From NCBI GenBank assembly GCA_021234535.1, contig CM037843.1, forward strand, positions 32,365,200-32,429,199: DNA of 64,000 nucleotides, read 5' to 3'. The stretch comes from Stichopus chloronotus (lineage: Eukaryota; Echinodermata; Holothuroidea; Aspidochirotida; Stichopodidae). This document shows positions 35,687 through 49,100 of this stretch, one piece after another; positions within the stretch are counted from its first letter, which is position 1; the number at the start of each line of letters is the position of its first letter. The position numbers and the translations under genes were made by a program. The notes beneath the pieces were generated by a model, which was not told the DNA's origin, searched no databases, and saw only the letters and a program-made list of their open reading frames with translations.

Positions 35687-35690
<4 letters not shown>
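35518..35690 (+). CDS. PHD finger of the transposon (reached by a -1 frame change)
   Basis: The frame reads YCTCRGPDDGGKMVQC, CTDWFHEICVG and EFHCHHCRRR. This gives the C4-H-C3 spacing of a PHD finger, including the W-F-H-x2-C signature (first Cys codon 35523). PHD fingers bind histone H3 tails. It ends at TGA 35688-35690, which overlaps the ATG of the next gene. Confidence 0.7.
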
Positions 35691-36274
<584 letters not shown>

Positions 36275-36339
36275 GTAAATTTTTGTACTTATTCGCTCAT
36301 CTATCTACCTATCTGTTCACAATTGTTCAAAATGCTTCT

Positions 36340-37582
36340 CCTCCGATATGCTTTCATGGATTTGTCTGTAACTTGGTCACAATGTTCCATAGGTGGTGGA
36401 CCATTTAGGGTGTTCAGAAATTTTTGGTCCAAGGTCCCATGTGGGCCATTTGGCCGATTTTATGAAATTCTACAAAATGTTTCTCCTCCTACAGATTATA
36501 TTGTACAATGCTGATGGTTTGTCACAATGATGCTCAGTTATTGGTCCCTTCAGGGTGTTCAGGAATTGGTAGTCCAAGACCAAGTGTTAAGACCTTTGCT
36601 GGTGTTGTTTCACTTTTCTGTCTTTTCCTATGTATACAAGGTGTTTGAGCTCCCTTTCAAGCAAAGACTGGCAATGCTTGCACATTTACGAAGTTCCAAT
36701 TTGAAAACTTTTACCTGTCGGTTAGGCTATAAAGTCTAGTTGCTGTACTAATTTCACAAGTCTTTGACTTATAATGATGAAACTTCATCTACTGCAACTT
36801 CAGCTGGCATTACGCTGGTTTCTGATAAAATACTGTAAGTCTGAAAGCATCTGTAAAGTACAGTATCTAAAAGCCCAATCTGGTTGATTAAGTTCAGCAG
36901 GTACAATACACCCTTGAGTTTCTATTTAGTCCCAAATTCAGCAGTACAGATTGGTATCATGCTTCTTTTATTTATTACTCTTGTTTTGACAGTTAAAAGT
37001 GCTAACTTAGTTTTCAAAGCAATAATTGGCTTTTAATTCTATCTGAGACATTTTTTGTCTAAAAATGGTGATTGACCAATGACCTCTTTTGAAAATGGTG
37101 AGAATAGGTTGACCTGCCTATCTTTCCCAGAAGAATCATTGTCTGAGATACAGCTCTCCTTCTGTCATCACTCAATGTGGAATAGATTTGTTTTCTGAAG
37201 TGGAAATAGTTGTAGCCTACATTAGGGAAAAGTCTCATTGTACAATAGAGATAAACAAGTTATTACTTGGTCATATGATGGGGTAGATGAAGTAATTTAT
37301 GTAGTTTATATAATTGGCAATAATTTCAAAGAGTATATCTCTTGTTCCTGGGAAATTTGTACTGCACATAGGCTACCATTGTGCAGGCTGAAGGATTCTT
37401 TGGCCTCCAGTGTTATCTTACATTACATGCGTACAGAATTGAAGTAGGTATTGGAAAATGATGTACAGTATTAATGGCTTCATCTGAAAGCCTGTGGTTA
37501 CTACAGTAAATTGCAACTTGAAAAAAAAAGATGGAAGTGCATGTATTAGTGGCAAGGAATCACTAAGCCTCTTGGCTTTCTT
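36340..37582 (-). repeat. Reversed repeat block inside the large transposon
   Basis: 36340-36600 is a reverse-orientation part of the CATGATTTCAT array seen at 3050-4600. 37550-37582 is the reversed left end (GGCAAGGAATCACTAAGCC...GGCTTTC) of the tandem-core family. The middle shows no coding sequence. Confidence 0.5.
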
Positions 37583-38469
37583 TTTTTTACTTTCAATATC
37601 GTTTTTCAATTAACAAACTTCTCATTGGAGTGTTTATAAGCAGATACACTGAAGCACGCGTCTGTCACTGGACTGTTCGTCAGTCAGTTCTTACATAGAG
37701 CTAAATCATTACATTGATGACAAACCAATGAAAACAAAACTATTTGTTTTTCTTTCTAGTGTACTTGAGGTCTTATTATCAGTAGATTTACAATCTTAAA
37801 TGTATGTGGGACATGTTTGATTAAATTAGAATGGTGTTCATGGGTCGCCGAATTCATGGGGATATCCCATTTCGAGAGTTCATAAATTGCTGTATTAAAA
37901 TAACATAGAAGAAATAAAGAAGAAATTATGTGGAGAATATGTGACATCTGATGTTCGATTTGAAAGGGAGAGGGTTGAGTAGGCCGATAGAGTCCATTAA
38001 CCACACTTTGAACCATTCCAATACCTCTCCTGTTTGGAAACATACTAGTAAAAAAAAACCAACATATATCAGTTCATTTACCTTAAAGAGAATAATTAAG
38101 AGTTCTTTATATTTTTTTATTAAACGTGATGACTTTAAATAGATTTACGAACTTCTCGAAATATTTGTTGATTCGAATATTTGTGCAAGAAAGTTTTCTT
38201 AAGTTAATCTTTTTATCTATGGTAAGTTAATAGTATTTTAAGTTTCACAGAGCCTTTATTTTTATTCAAAAGTGGAGTATCCAATAAAGTTTAACAAGAG
38301 TATATTTCTAAAAAAAAAATTTTTTATGTTTTTCTTCATAGTTGTTTATTTTTTCAAATACGTATCCCAATGTCCCAAACTTTTAATAGCATTTAAAATT
38401 AGTACAACCTATGTTCTGGAAACAGGGTTATACTGGATCCCTGGACCTATATATTCCTTGAAATGTACT
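37583..38469. other. Unassigned AT-rich stretch before the right satellite block
   Basis: I see no gene or known repeat here. It may be transposon non-coding DNA. Confidence 0.4.
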
Positions 38470-39461
38470 GAAATTTGAATATATGGGAGATATACTATTT
38501 AACTTTTTAAGTTATTTCATTTTTAAATGAAATTATCATTTTTTTTTTGTCACTAATCTGGGCAACTTACGCAAATTCTGGGAGTAGTATAGGAAAAGTA
38601 AAGTCCTGGGTCCCGAGCCCAATGTGCCCCCTACTTTATGTGGAAAAATAAATATGATGAGAATTAATGTCTGGGACTGGGGTCTCGATACATTTACCTC
38701 CTCCCACGGAGCTAACACAAAGTATATGGGAGATATGCCATTTATTTTCTAAGTCCGAAATGAAATTACCATTTTTGTCACTAATCTCGGGTGACTTACG
38801 CCAATTCTGAGAGTAGTATAGGAAAAGTAAAGTCCTGGGTCCCGAGCCCAATGTGCCCCCTACTTTATGTGGAAAAATAAATATGATGAGAATTAATGTC
38901 TGGGACTGGGGTCTCGATACATTTACCTCCTCCCACGGAGCTAACACAAAGTATATGGGAGATATGCCATTTATTTTCTAAGTCCGAAATGAAATTACCA
39001 TTTTTGTCACTAATCTCGGGTCCCTTACGCCAATTCTGAGAGTAGTATAGGAAAAGTAAAGTCCTGGGTCCCTAGCCATATGTGCCCCCTACTTTGTGTG
39101 GAAAAATAAATATGATGAGAATTAATGTCTAGGACTGGGGTCTCGGTACATTTACCTCCTCCCACGGAGCTAACACAAAGTATATGGGAGATATGCCGTT
39201 TATTTTCTAAGTCCGAAATGAAATTACCATTTTTGTCACTAATCTCGGGCCCCTTACGTCAATTCTGAGAGTAGTATAGGAAATGTAAAGTCCTGGGTCC
39301 CGAGCCCAATGTGCCCCCTACTTTATGTGGAAAAATAAATATGATGAGAATTAATGTCTGGGACTGGGGTCTCGATACATTTACCTCCTCCCACGGAGCT
39401 AACGCAAAGTATATGGGAGATATGCCATTTATTTTTTAAGTCCGAAATGAAATTACAATTT
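38470..39461 (-). repeat. 229-bp satellite, right block (reverse)
   Basis: GCTAACACAAAG-type landmarks fall at 38711, 38940, 39169 and 39398, each exactly 229 apart. The first (left) copy is the most diverged; the inner copies are nearly identical. The same unit is forward at 31564-31853. Confidence 0.9.
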
Positions 39462-39919
39462 TGGCTGATATCGATTTAGGTTAACACAACGTGTATGGAG
39501 ATACGGAGCGGCTGGTATGATACATTGAACTCGGAGGTTGTTCATGAGCAACGTGAATGGGTACTGGGAATTTAACGTTATCGTTAACTGATTGTTATTT
39601 CTCCAATCTTTGTCATGGGATGTAACCTGTGTTAGCGCTGTAGACCCCTCTCACCCATCCTGCTGCCGCAAATTTCAAATCCTGGTGCCGCCACGGTCCG
39701 AAATTCAAGGAATAGGGGTACTGTTCGGGAAATTTTCAGCTGGAGCAATGATTTCCTTAAATGTCTTGAATGCTGGAAATTCAACCTTACTTTGAAGATA
39801 TTTTTCCATATATTTCGGGATATTTTGCATTCCATTTCGGGAAAAGTAAATCCAGAATGTGGAAGCATTGGACACACATGTGCAATCACTGAACACAACA
39901 AACAATCGAGCTGCATGCA
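39462..39919. other. Upstream flank of PIGH
   Basis: No recognised gene. It should contain the PIGH promoter if exon 1 is the first exon. I see no clear TATA box. Confidence 0.35.
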
Positions 39920-39925
39920 GTGCAC

Positions 39926-40159
39926 ATGAATTTACTGTATGAAGTTTGGCAATGCGCGAAGTTTGATTTATGTACTAATGCATGCACACACACTGGGTGT
40001 AACTGCAAAATGTTCACAGAACGATGTGGAAAATTGTCTCGGTCATCTGTGTTCGAGTTCGATCAAAATGTTGTTCGATCAACCTGGAAAACGACTTGTT
40101 GCCTAAGCTCATGTCTCCTTTTCGTCTCTGTAGTGGTTTATCAAAGTCTCCCCATGCAG
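39926..40159 (+). CDS. PIGH: PIGH exon 1
   Basis: Encodes up to SLPMQ and includes SSVFEFDQNVV followed by the first membrane segment (TTCCLSSCLLFVSVVVY). An in-frame TGA at 39890 limits how far upstream the start can be. The first ATG is 39926; 40010 is the alternative. It ends in phase 0, matching exon 2. Confidence 0.65.
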
Positions 40160-43100
40160 GTATTGGTCAGTCATAGTATTCACTACAGTACTCAGTAGTT
40201 AGTACTGGCACTGCATAGGTGAAGGCCTAGGTACCATAATGCTAATCGAGTATTGTATAGACCTACTTAATGCTAGAACGACCCGTGGGCCAAGTAATGT
40301 GTTGACAGTTGTACGCCAAGGCCAATAGGTCATTGATTTGATCAGAAAACTTGGAGCACGCAGGTCGTTTGGCGCGAATTTAGCATCAGTAACCACTCGA
40401 ATGCATGTCGTGGTTGTGGTTCTGTATGAAGGCATTTAGACGAAGAGAGTAACATGGTGTTAAAGTTGTTAAGTGAAAACGACTCCCTCGAAGATAAGAT
40501 TAACTCATGCCTGGAACGGGCACGCCGACATGTCGAGAAATAATCAGCCAAACAAGCGTTTTTAAATTTGCTGTAAGTTGGACCGAACTGTATTGAGCTT
40601 ATCATCACACAGCATTTCAACAACACCGGTCATAGCCGGGACCAAATCATGTTAACCATCTGAGGTTCAGTATTGTAATGTCCAATTGTTATTTCTTTAC
40701 TCCCAAAAACCCGTTTAAAATCAGTTTTAAAACAAACGCGTTTCCCGTTAGAAATCATGCAACGATCAATTTACATACTTTTAACCAATATTATGACGTC
40801 ACAATGCAATATCTTTTTAAATGCATTTCATCTCTATCATTACAGATGGATATATAGCACGTTGTACTTGTTATGCCATCAGTATATTTATTCTGCTCCT
40901 CTACTTGAGCCTTCTACATATCACTCTCACGTGTGGGTGCATGTATCATTTATACCATTGCTAGATGCTGGCTCTGGCTGTCTGGCACCCTGTATTAGTG
41001 TTTGTCATTTGTGTTGGTTTGCTCACATTTGTGTAGTCCAATGCATTGATGTTCTCTACTTCATTAGAGACATTGTGTGCTGGTGCAGATGGCAGGTATG
41101 TGCGGCTTAGCCAGTCTGCTGTGAACATCTTTGATCCCGTAAGATATTCTACGGTGATGTCGTATTTTTGTAGCCACAGTAACATTCGCTGTAGGCACTT
41201 TAGTGCGTGTGCAATTGCTTTGTTGTGGATCGTGACCAGTGACTTGTGGTCAGTGTGTACCAGTACTCGCTTCGCGTATATGTATTCGTCAAACCGCTGG
41301 CATGCGAAGAGGATAGCAAGAAGTTCCTTCTCGATTTGCGCATAGTTCCGCTCTGTCTTTGTTAGTGCTCGCAAGGCGAAGGTGACTGGGCGTCCTGGTT
41401 GTAGCAAGGTGGCACCAAGGCCAGACTCTGATGCATCACTTCGGATTGCTGCATCTTCATTGATGTCAAAGTATTTTATCATGGGGGCAAAAGATATTGT
41501 TTGCTTGATCTTGTTGAATGCCTTGGCGTGGTGAGGTTGCCATTCAAAGTGCGCCTCTTTGTCCGTGAGCCTCCTTAAAGGCTCCGTTGTATCTGATAGG
41601 TTGGGCATGAATTTTGAAAGATAGGTCACGCAGCCCAATAACCATTGTACACCCTTTTTGTCAGGTGGGTTGGACATCTTTGTGACAGCATCTATCTGAG
41701 CTGGGTCGGGTTGCACACCTTGAGGGGTCAAGACGTGTCCCATGTATTTTACTGTGGTTAGGCGGAGACGCATTTTGGTTTCATTGAGCTTCAAGTTGCA
41801 TCGACGTGCCTTGTCGAGGAAGGACTCTGAGATGTTTGTCATGATCTATAGTTGCCTCCTTGGTTGTTTGTCGGCAGCCGTAAATTAGGAAGTCGTCTGC
41901 AATGTTTGTGACATTGTCAAGGCCTTCAATCATTTCATGTTGTCGCCGCTGAAATTCTTCTGTCGCGGTGTTGATGCCATATGGGAGGTGCAACCACCTA
42001 TACCTGCCGAATGGTGTTGCCATGGTGGTGAGGTAGCTGCTTTCTTTATCTTGTTCGATTTGCCAGTAAACTTCCTTGGCACCAGTGACACTGAATATTT
42101 TGGCATTGGCGAGCTCAGGCAGTATTGTTTCGATGGTTGGTATCGGATAATGCGGACGCTTTAACGCTTTGTTTAGGTCTCGCGCATGAATGCAGATGCG
42201 TAGCTTTCCATTTGGTTTCCGTACGATGCACATGTTCGATATCCAATCGGTTGGCTCTGTGACTCATTTTATGATGCCCTTTCTTTCCATGTCATTAAGT
42301 TGGTCCTTGAGTTTTTGCTTGAGTGCGATTGGTACTCTCCTCGCTCCTTGTTTGGTAGGTGTGACATCACTCTTTGTTTCAATGTGGTAGTCACCAGGCA
42401 GACAGCCTAGTCCTGTGAACAGGTCGCGGTATTGTGCCTTAATTTCGCTCTCATATGTTTCTTGCGTTGCAGAGTCAGCAAGTTTGTGGACCTCCTGTGC
42501 GATTGTAATTAAGTTCATTTTTATTGCGGCTTGGCGCGAGAGAAGGGGCGCTTGACTTGTTTCAATGACCTTGAACGTGAGTGTGTATCGCTCGTTTTGG
42601 TGGGTACACTGTAGGTCTGCCTCACCTATTATCTTTAACAGCTGCTCATTGCACTTTTTACATGTGGTCGTCGCAGGTAGCTTCAATGGGACATTCGGAG
42701 CAATTGACTTGAGGACCTGTGACAACATCGCACACACGTCTGATCCGGTGTCGATCTCAAAGTCTGTGTTCGCTGTGTGTTCCCTGTATTCCATGTTGAG
42801 CGTGATCATTAGCTTGTTTTTGCCATCATGCACTTGAATCTTGTACATTGAGTCTTCCGAGTCGCTTGACGTCTCTCCAATGTGGTGTGTGCGCTTGCTT
42901 TCCACGTTATCTTTGTGCTTGGGGGTACACGATGCTGGATGTGGTTTCAGATTGTCCTTGGAGCGACACACTTTCCTCATAGTAATTTTGTCTGCCACAG
43001 GAACAAAGGTTCCCCCAGGCAGGATATTTCTTAAGCTCATGTTTTTGTCCACAGTTTCTGCAGTCTATTTTGTTGTTCTTGGCATGACCATGTTTCTTGT

Positions 43101-46100
43101 TCTCGTATTTTGCTTTCCTTTTGATGAAATTCAAACTTCCTTCATGCTCTGACTGCTGCTTTCCTAGCTCTTGTAACTGCTTGTTTGTGGTCTCATCAAT
43201 CTTGAACATTTCAGTGGCATCCGCTAGGGTCGCTATTTGCTTCTGCCTGAACAATCAAGCTCGTGCGTTGTTGTCTTTAGCACCTAGTATAAGCCGATCT
43301 CTGATCATTTCATCTTCGTATGAGGTTGTAATGAGCGCATTATCAGCACCTGTGCATGTCCTTCGAAAGTTGCATTTTTTGGCAAGCTGCCTAAGTTTGC
43401 CCACAAACTGTTAGATTGTCTCATTCGGCTGTTGCTGTGCCTGATTGAATTGGAACCACTCGAAAATGACATTTGTTTTCTTGACGAATTGGCTGTCCAA
43501 GGCATCCATAATCTTGGTTGGATCTTTTAGATCCGACTCTGATAATGTCAAGTTCATTAGAACACGCTTGCAGTCTACGCCCATTGTGCTCTTGAGTGTA
43601 GCCGCCTATATCGCCGCTGACTTAACATTTAGTTCTGTCGCGATACTGAAGTCTAAAAATGCATCTTTAAACTCTTTCCAATTCAGTGCAGTGTTACCAG
43701 ACATTTGCATCGCTTTGGGCGGTGGAATCAAGGCATTATTCACAATTTTGGGTAAAGAGAATTCAGACTCGTTACTCACCGAAAGTTGTGACTTGGGAGG
43801 AATTCTCGTGGAAATGGGCTTGCTGCTGGCTTCGAGTGTGTCTGCTAGTAATGTGCGGTCAGCTACGGTGTATGTGAAGCCAACAAAATTACGTGTTGCT
43901 TCATTAGTGGGTTTTCACTGCTAAACAATCTTCCCTTTGTGTGTTAGGGCAATCGATCGTTCAGAAACCACTTCTTATTGTGTTGTAGCAAGTAGCCGAG
44001 ACAGAAATAACACAATATACAGTAAAGCAAGTATAGTGAAGTGATGTTTATTGCTCTCTGTCTAAAACGCCTCTGAAGCAGGCTCTTTGTTCTTACATTC
44101 AACACAAGGTGCTGTACCTACATGACTCATTACAATTACTCATATTTCTCAGAAAAGGCATGTATCAGAGAAGAGGTTAGAAAACCGGATATAACAGTTA
44201 ACGGTTAACAAAGAGTTACTTTATAAAACACAACATTTCCCCCTCTGTAAAAAAGTTAATTCCCTTGGTGAGTGTCAACGGTTTAAGCTCTAAATCCAAC
44301 AAGTAAACAGATTGAATTTAAGAGTAAACATGAGTGATTAAATCGTTGCTACAAAGAAACAGCTTAGCCGTAAAATACATAGTCTTTTCCCCACAGTGGC
44401 ATTCGTCTCTGTCTCTGTGGTCGATTAGTGGTGTCAGTAGTGAAGTCAATGGCCTCATTGTTTCGTCGAGTGAGTTCGTTTTCTGTTGGTGGTGGTCCTG
44501 TGTATTTGGCAAGTCGTTCAACGTTCCATTGTTTCCCATCAACAGTTTCATAAGTGTTTTGGGCAATTTTCCTTGAAATTTGTATGGGTTCACTAAACTT
44601 TGAATAACCCTTTTGCACATTTCCTGGTTTCTTTATACGGACCCACTCACCTTTTGTGAACTCTCGGTACTGTACTCCTTTTCGTTTATCGAAGTATTCC
44701 TTGCTCTCTGCCTGTTTACGTTGGACTCGAAGACGTAATTCATGCAGAGGTGCAGGAGAAGGGTCTTTGGTGACTCCTGTAATGTCTAATTTTGTCCTAA
44801 GGTGTCGGCCGTGCAGTAAAATGGATGGTTCTACACCCGTCGTCGCATGTGGTGTAGACCTGTAAATTGCTAGAAATTCTCTGGTAGAAAGTTTTATGTC
44901 CCGTCCAGTCAACTTGGTAGTCTGTACACTGTCATTAAGTACTCGATTGAATCTTTCAATCTCACTATTACCTTGGGGGTGATAGATGGCAGAAAACCGA
45001 TGTTTAATATTACGTTCCTGCAAGTACATCTTAAAATCATTACAAGTGAATTGTGGTCCATTGTCAGTCACAATCTCTTCTGGGAATCCTTCCCTTGAAA
45101 AAATAGTTGTAAGTGTATCAATTACAGTAGAAGCAGTCACATTGCCAGCAAATGCCACTTCTGGCCATTTACTGTAGTAGTCGATAACCGTAATAGCAAA
45201 ACGACAATCTCTTGGTGCAGTATTATCAGGACCAACAATATCAATCGCTAGTTTCTTCCAACCGGAAGTGGGTAAAGGAACGGGTTGCATAGGACCAGTT
45301 CGTACACGCGCTGATTTGTCATGGTTTTGACAAATTGCACAATCTTTAACCATCTGCATTACAGTATCATCCATCTTAGGCCACCAATATAGCTGACGCA
45401 ATCTTTGTTTGGTGCGAACTATACCCTGATGACCTTCGTGGGCAAAATTGACAATCTTAGAAATAAAAGTAAATGGAATAACAACTCTCTCCTCTTTAAA
45501 AATTATGTTATCATGCATTGACAAACTATCACGGACTCTGTAAAATGGCAACAAGTCGTCAGCTAAACCTTTAGCAGAAATAGGCCAGCTGGAAGAGAGG
45601 AATTTGACAACTTCAGTTAACACTGGATCAGACTTTGTAGCCTGTTGTAAGGAACTCTTGGTAAGGCACATATCCTTAAGCAGTATTTCACATACAGCAT
45701 AGATATCATCGTGATCAGTACTAGAATGAATATTATGATCATTAAGCGGCAACCTTGATAGAGCATCAGACACTTTGTTCTGATCTCCTGGTTTATATTC
45801 AACCGCAAAATTATAATGTAATAAGCGCGCTCCCCAGCGAGCAATTCTCATGGGTCTATGACCTGTACCTGAAGTAGCTAACAGAGTGACTAGGGCTTGA
45901 TGATCAGTGCGCAGAGTAAACTTTCGACCCCACAAGTATGTATGCCAGCGCTCTATAGCCCACACACAAGCTAATGCTTCACGCTCCCCTGTGGAGTACT
46001 TTTTCTCAGCCTCAGTGAGTTTCCGAGAGATGCATGCAACAAGTTTCTCCTGACTTTGGATCAGCTGAGTCATTGTAGCACCAATACCGTAGCCCGATGC

Positions 46101-49100
46101 ATCAGTGGTTACAATTACATCTAAGTTAGGGTCAAACAGGGACAAAGCTGCACTATTCGAAATAGTGTACTTAAGTTCTTTAAACGCTGCATCAGCTTCC
46201 GCATTCCAAGCAAACTCATGAGCGGTCTGAAGGTCCCGGATTGGCTGAACTTTGGTAGCAAAGTTAGGTACAAATTTTGCGTAATAGCCGGCAAGTCCTA
46301 AGAAAGAACGAACTTGTTCCCTAGAAGTAGGAATTCGGGCGTCTCTAATAGCAGCAACTAAATCGGGGTTAGGGTGAAGTCCCGCATGATCAATTACATG
46401 GCCCAATACCTGAATTGATTGTACATTAAATACACACTTCTCATTGAGAGTCATTCCCGATTCTTGTAAACGAGACAAAACATTACGTAAAGTAGTAGCG
46501 TGCTCTTCTGGAGTAGAACCGTAAACAATAATATCATCGATAAAAACACATTACACCTTTAATACCTGTCAGAATACGTGACATAACCTTCTGAAAGCAT
46601 GCAGGTGCTGACGCTAGGCCAAAGCAAACACGTTTGTATCTGTAAAGTCCCTCGTGAGTAATAAATGTAGTAATATCTCTACTCTCGGGGTGCAAATCAA
46701 GTTGGTGGTAAGCAGACTTCAGATCAAGTTTAGAAAAATACTTAGATCCTCTTAATTCATGAAACATCTCATCAATATTTGGTAGCGGGTGTTTATCCAC
46801 CACAACATCCTCATTGACCTTACGTAAATCTACACAAATACGAACATTTCCAGACTTTTTGTAAGCTACGACAATAGGAGAAACCCATTCGGTAGCATCG
46901 GGGGCTTTCTCGATAACACCTTCCCGTTCTAGTCGGGCAAGTTCCTGTGATACTTTTTCCCTAGCAGAAAACGGTAGGGGACGTAATTTCTGTTGCACAG
47001 GGCGTGATTCCGATTTCAGTTTAATTCGGTGTTGATAGCCTTTGATTAAACCCAAATTATTCGAAAAAAGTGAAGGAAACTCCGAAGGTACATTAGAAGA
47101 AGGCGTACTAGGTGACTCAACCTCTGTATTAGAATAGCAAGATAGGGAAGCACCGTCAATCTGCAAATTTAACAGTTGAATTGCATCTTTCCCAATAAGT
47201 GTAGTGCCTTCCCGAACAACATGTATAACGATATTTGCACATCGACCTTGAAATGAAATTTTAGCATCAAAGGAACCTACAACAGCTATTTCGGTATTAG
47301 TGTAGGATTTAACAGAACTCTCACAAGGCTTAAGAGTCTCTTCTAGAAAATGCTTCTTAAATGTACCTAAGTTCATTAAAGTAACATCACTTGCTGTATC
47401 AACAACAACTGAAATACATACATTGTTAATCAACACATCACAAGTAACATTAGGTCTACGTCTAGCATTTACATGGTAAACATTTTCAGTTTGTAGTACT
47501 TGCGGTTGTTGCGGCGTAGTGGTAGTAGCAGAAGGTGAAGGAAGGGCAGCAGCGGTAGTAGGAATGAGATGAGAAGAAGCAGTAGTATCTGAAGTAGACG
47601 CAACTGAACGTACCTTATTACGGCCTAAGCACATTTTCCCAAAATGTCCTTTCTTCTTACAAGTTCTGCATGTAGCGTGAACAGCCTTACACTCCGTAGA
47701 ATTTGCAAGGTGCTTTTTGGATCCGCAGCGATAGCATTTCGTAGAATTGCGTGTCTTGCTGTCGCGGACTTGTGAAGTAGAAAACGGACTTGGCTTCGAT
47801 GACATCGACCGCGCTTCACGTTGTGCTTGTTCGAAGTTCCTTGAGACTTCCAAAGCTTTCGACAGGGTCAACTTTGGCTCAAGAAGAAGTCGTTCTCGTA
47901 GTTTGGGGGAAGTGATCTTCTCGACGAGCTGGTCTCGTAACATCTCATCCAGAAATGTGTCAAATTCACACGTTGACGCAAGTTCCCGCAATGATGAAAT
48001 ATAGACGTCAATCGATTCACCTGGCAACTGCGCTCGTTGTCGAAACCTGTAGCGCTCGGCAACCACGTTGACGGTTGGCAGAAAATGCTCCTCCAACGTC
48101 TTGACGGCCTTCTTGTAAACGTCTAGACCTGACGTGGAACATACAGGCAAGGTGGAGAAAATCCTCTGGCCCTCCGTACCCAGGCAGTGAAGTAAAATAG
48201 CTTTCTTGCGAGCCGCACTCGCGTCAAAAGCAGCAGCAACAAGGTAGTTCTCAAAGAGACGGTACCATTGTGTCCACGGGCGTGAAGGTTCTCCAGGAGA
48301 AGGTAAAAACTGGGGCGGAGGCAATAACCCAGACATCGTAGTAAAATAGAGTAAATACCGACCGTTGAAGAAGTAAATGCGAAAGATCCAAAATCTTCGT
48401 CGCCAAATTTATTGTGTTGTAGCAAGTAGCCGAGACAGAAATAACACAATATACAGTAAAGCAAGTATAGTGAAGTGATGTTTATTGCTCTCTGTCTAAA
48501 ACGCCTCTGAAGCAGGCTCTTTGTTCTTACATTCAACACAAGGTGCTGTACCTACATGACTCATTGCAATTACTCATATTTCTCAGAAAAGGCATGTATC
48601 AGAGAAGAGGTTAGAAAACCGGATATAACAGTTAACGGTTAACAAAGAGTTACTTTATAAAACACAACACTTCTGACACCATGTTATGGTTCTGTATGAA
48701 GGCGTTTAGATGAAGAGAGTAAGATGGATATATAGCACATTGTACTTGTTATGCCATCAGTATATTTATTCTGCTCCTCTACTTGAGCCTTCTACAGATC
48801 ACTCTCACGTGTGGGTGCATGTATCATTTATACCGTGCAATGTGTGCATGTGTAATACCATCACACACAATATACCGCAATATTCTTGAATGAGCACTGG
48901 TTGTGCGGCCAACAAGGTTATACATACTATAGGGTTGGGGCTTATACATATAAATGTGTATATATTACAGGGTTGGGGGACCGGGATGTATTGAGTAAAT
49001 ATATCTCCAAACACCAATCAGACATATCCCCTCTCGTAGTGCAGTGGGTTAGGGATAGGACCATCGTATAACTGTTACTCTATCCGCGATGATTCGAATC

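Larger units (their letters stand above)
43976..48669 (-). mobile_element. Young Ty3/Gypsy-type retrotransposon (element B), 4694 bp
   Basis: LTRs of 260 bp each (43976-44235 and 48410-48669) differ by one base that I can see. The 5-bp sequence CTTCT flanks both ends (43971-43975 and 48670-48674). A purine tract (AGAGGGGGAAA on the minus strand, 44246-44236) precedes the 3' LTR and AATTTGGCGACGAAG follows the 5' LTR. A single long gag-pol frame is broken once, by one extra base. It lies inside element A, within PIGH intron 1, antisense to PIGH. Confidence 0.95.
40412..48834 (-). mobile_element. Older Ty3/Gypsy retrotransposon (element A), interrupted by a younger one
   Basis: Minus orientation. 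The 5' LTR is 48834-48682, followed at once by a primer-binding-type sequence TGGTGTCAGAAG. Gag, protease, reverse transcriptase and RNase H remnants run from about 43920 down to 40961. The 3' LTR is 40957-40412 with a 395-base interruption. Integrase is absent: the frame ends four bases from the LTR. The copy has in-frame stops and frameshifts. Element B sits in its leader. Confidence 0.8.

Noticed and set aside
38536..38947. Two overlapping minus-strand frames with the same start sequence (MLAPWEEVNVSRPQ)
   Set aside because: They are the same frame read in successive copies of the 229-bp satellite, not genes.
38470..39461. Regular direct repeats suggesting a CRISPR-like array
   Set aside because: The units are 229 bp and directly adjoining with no unique spacers, in a eukaryotic context; this is a satellite.
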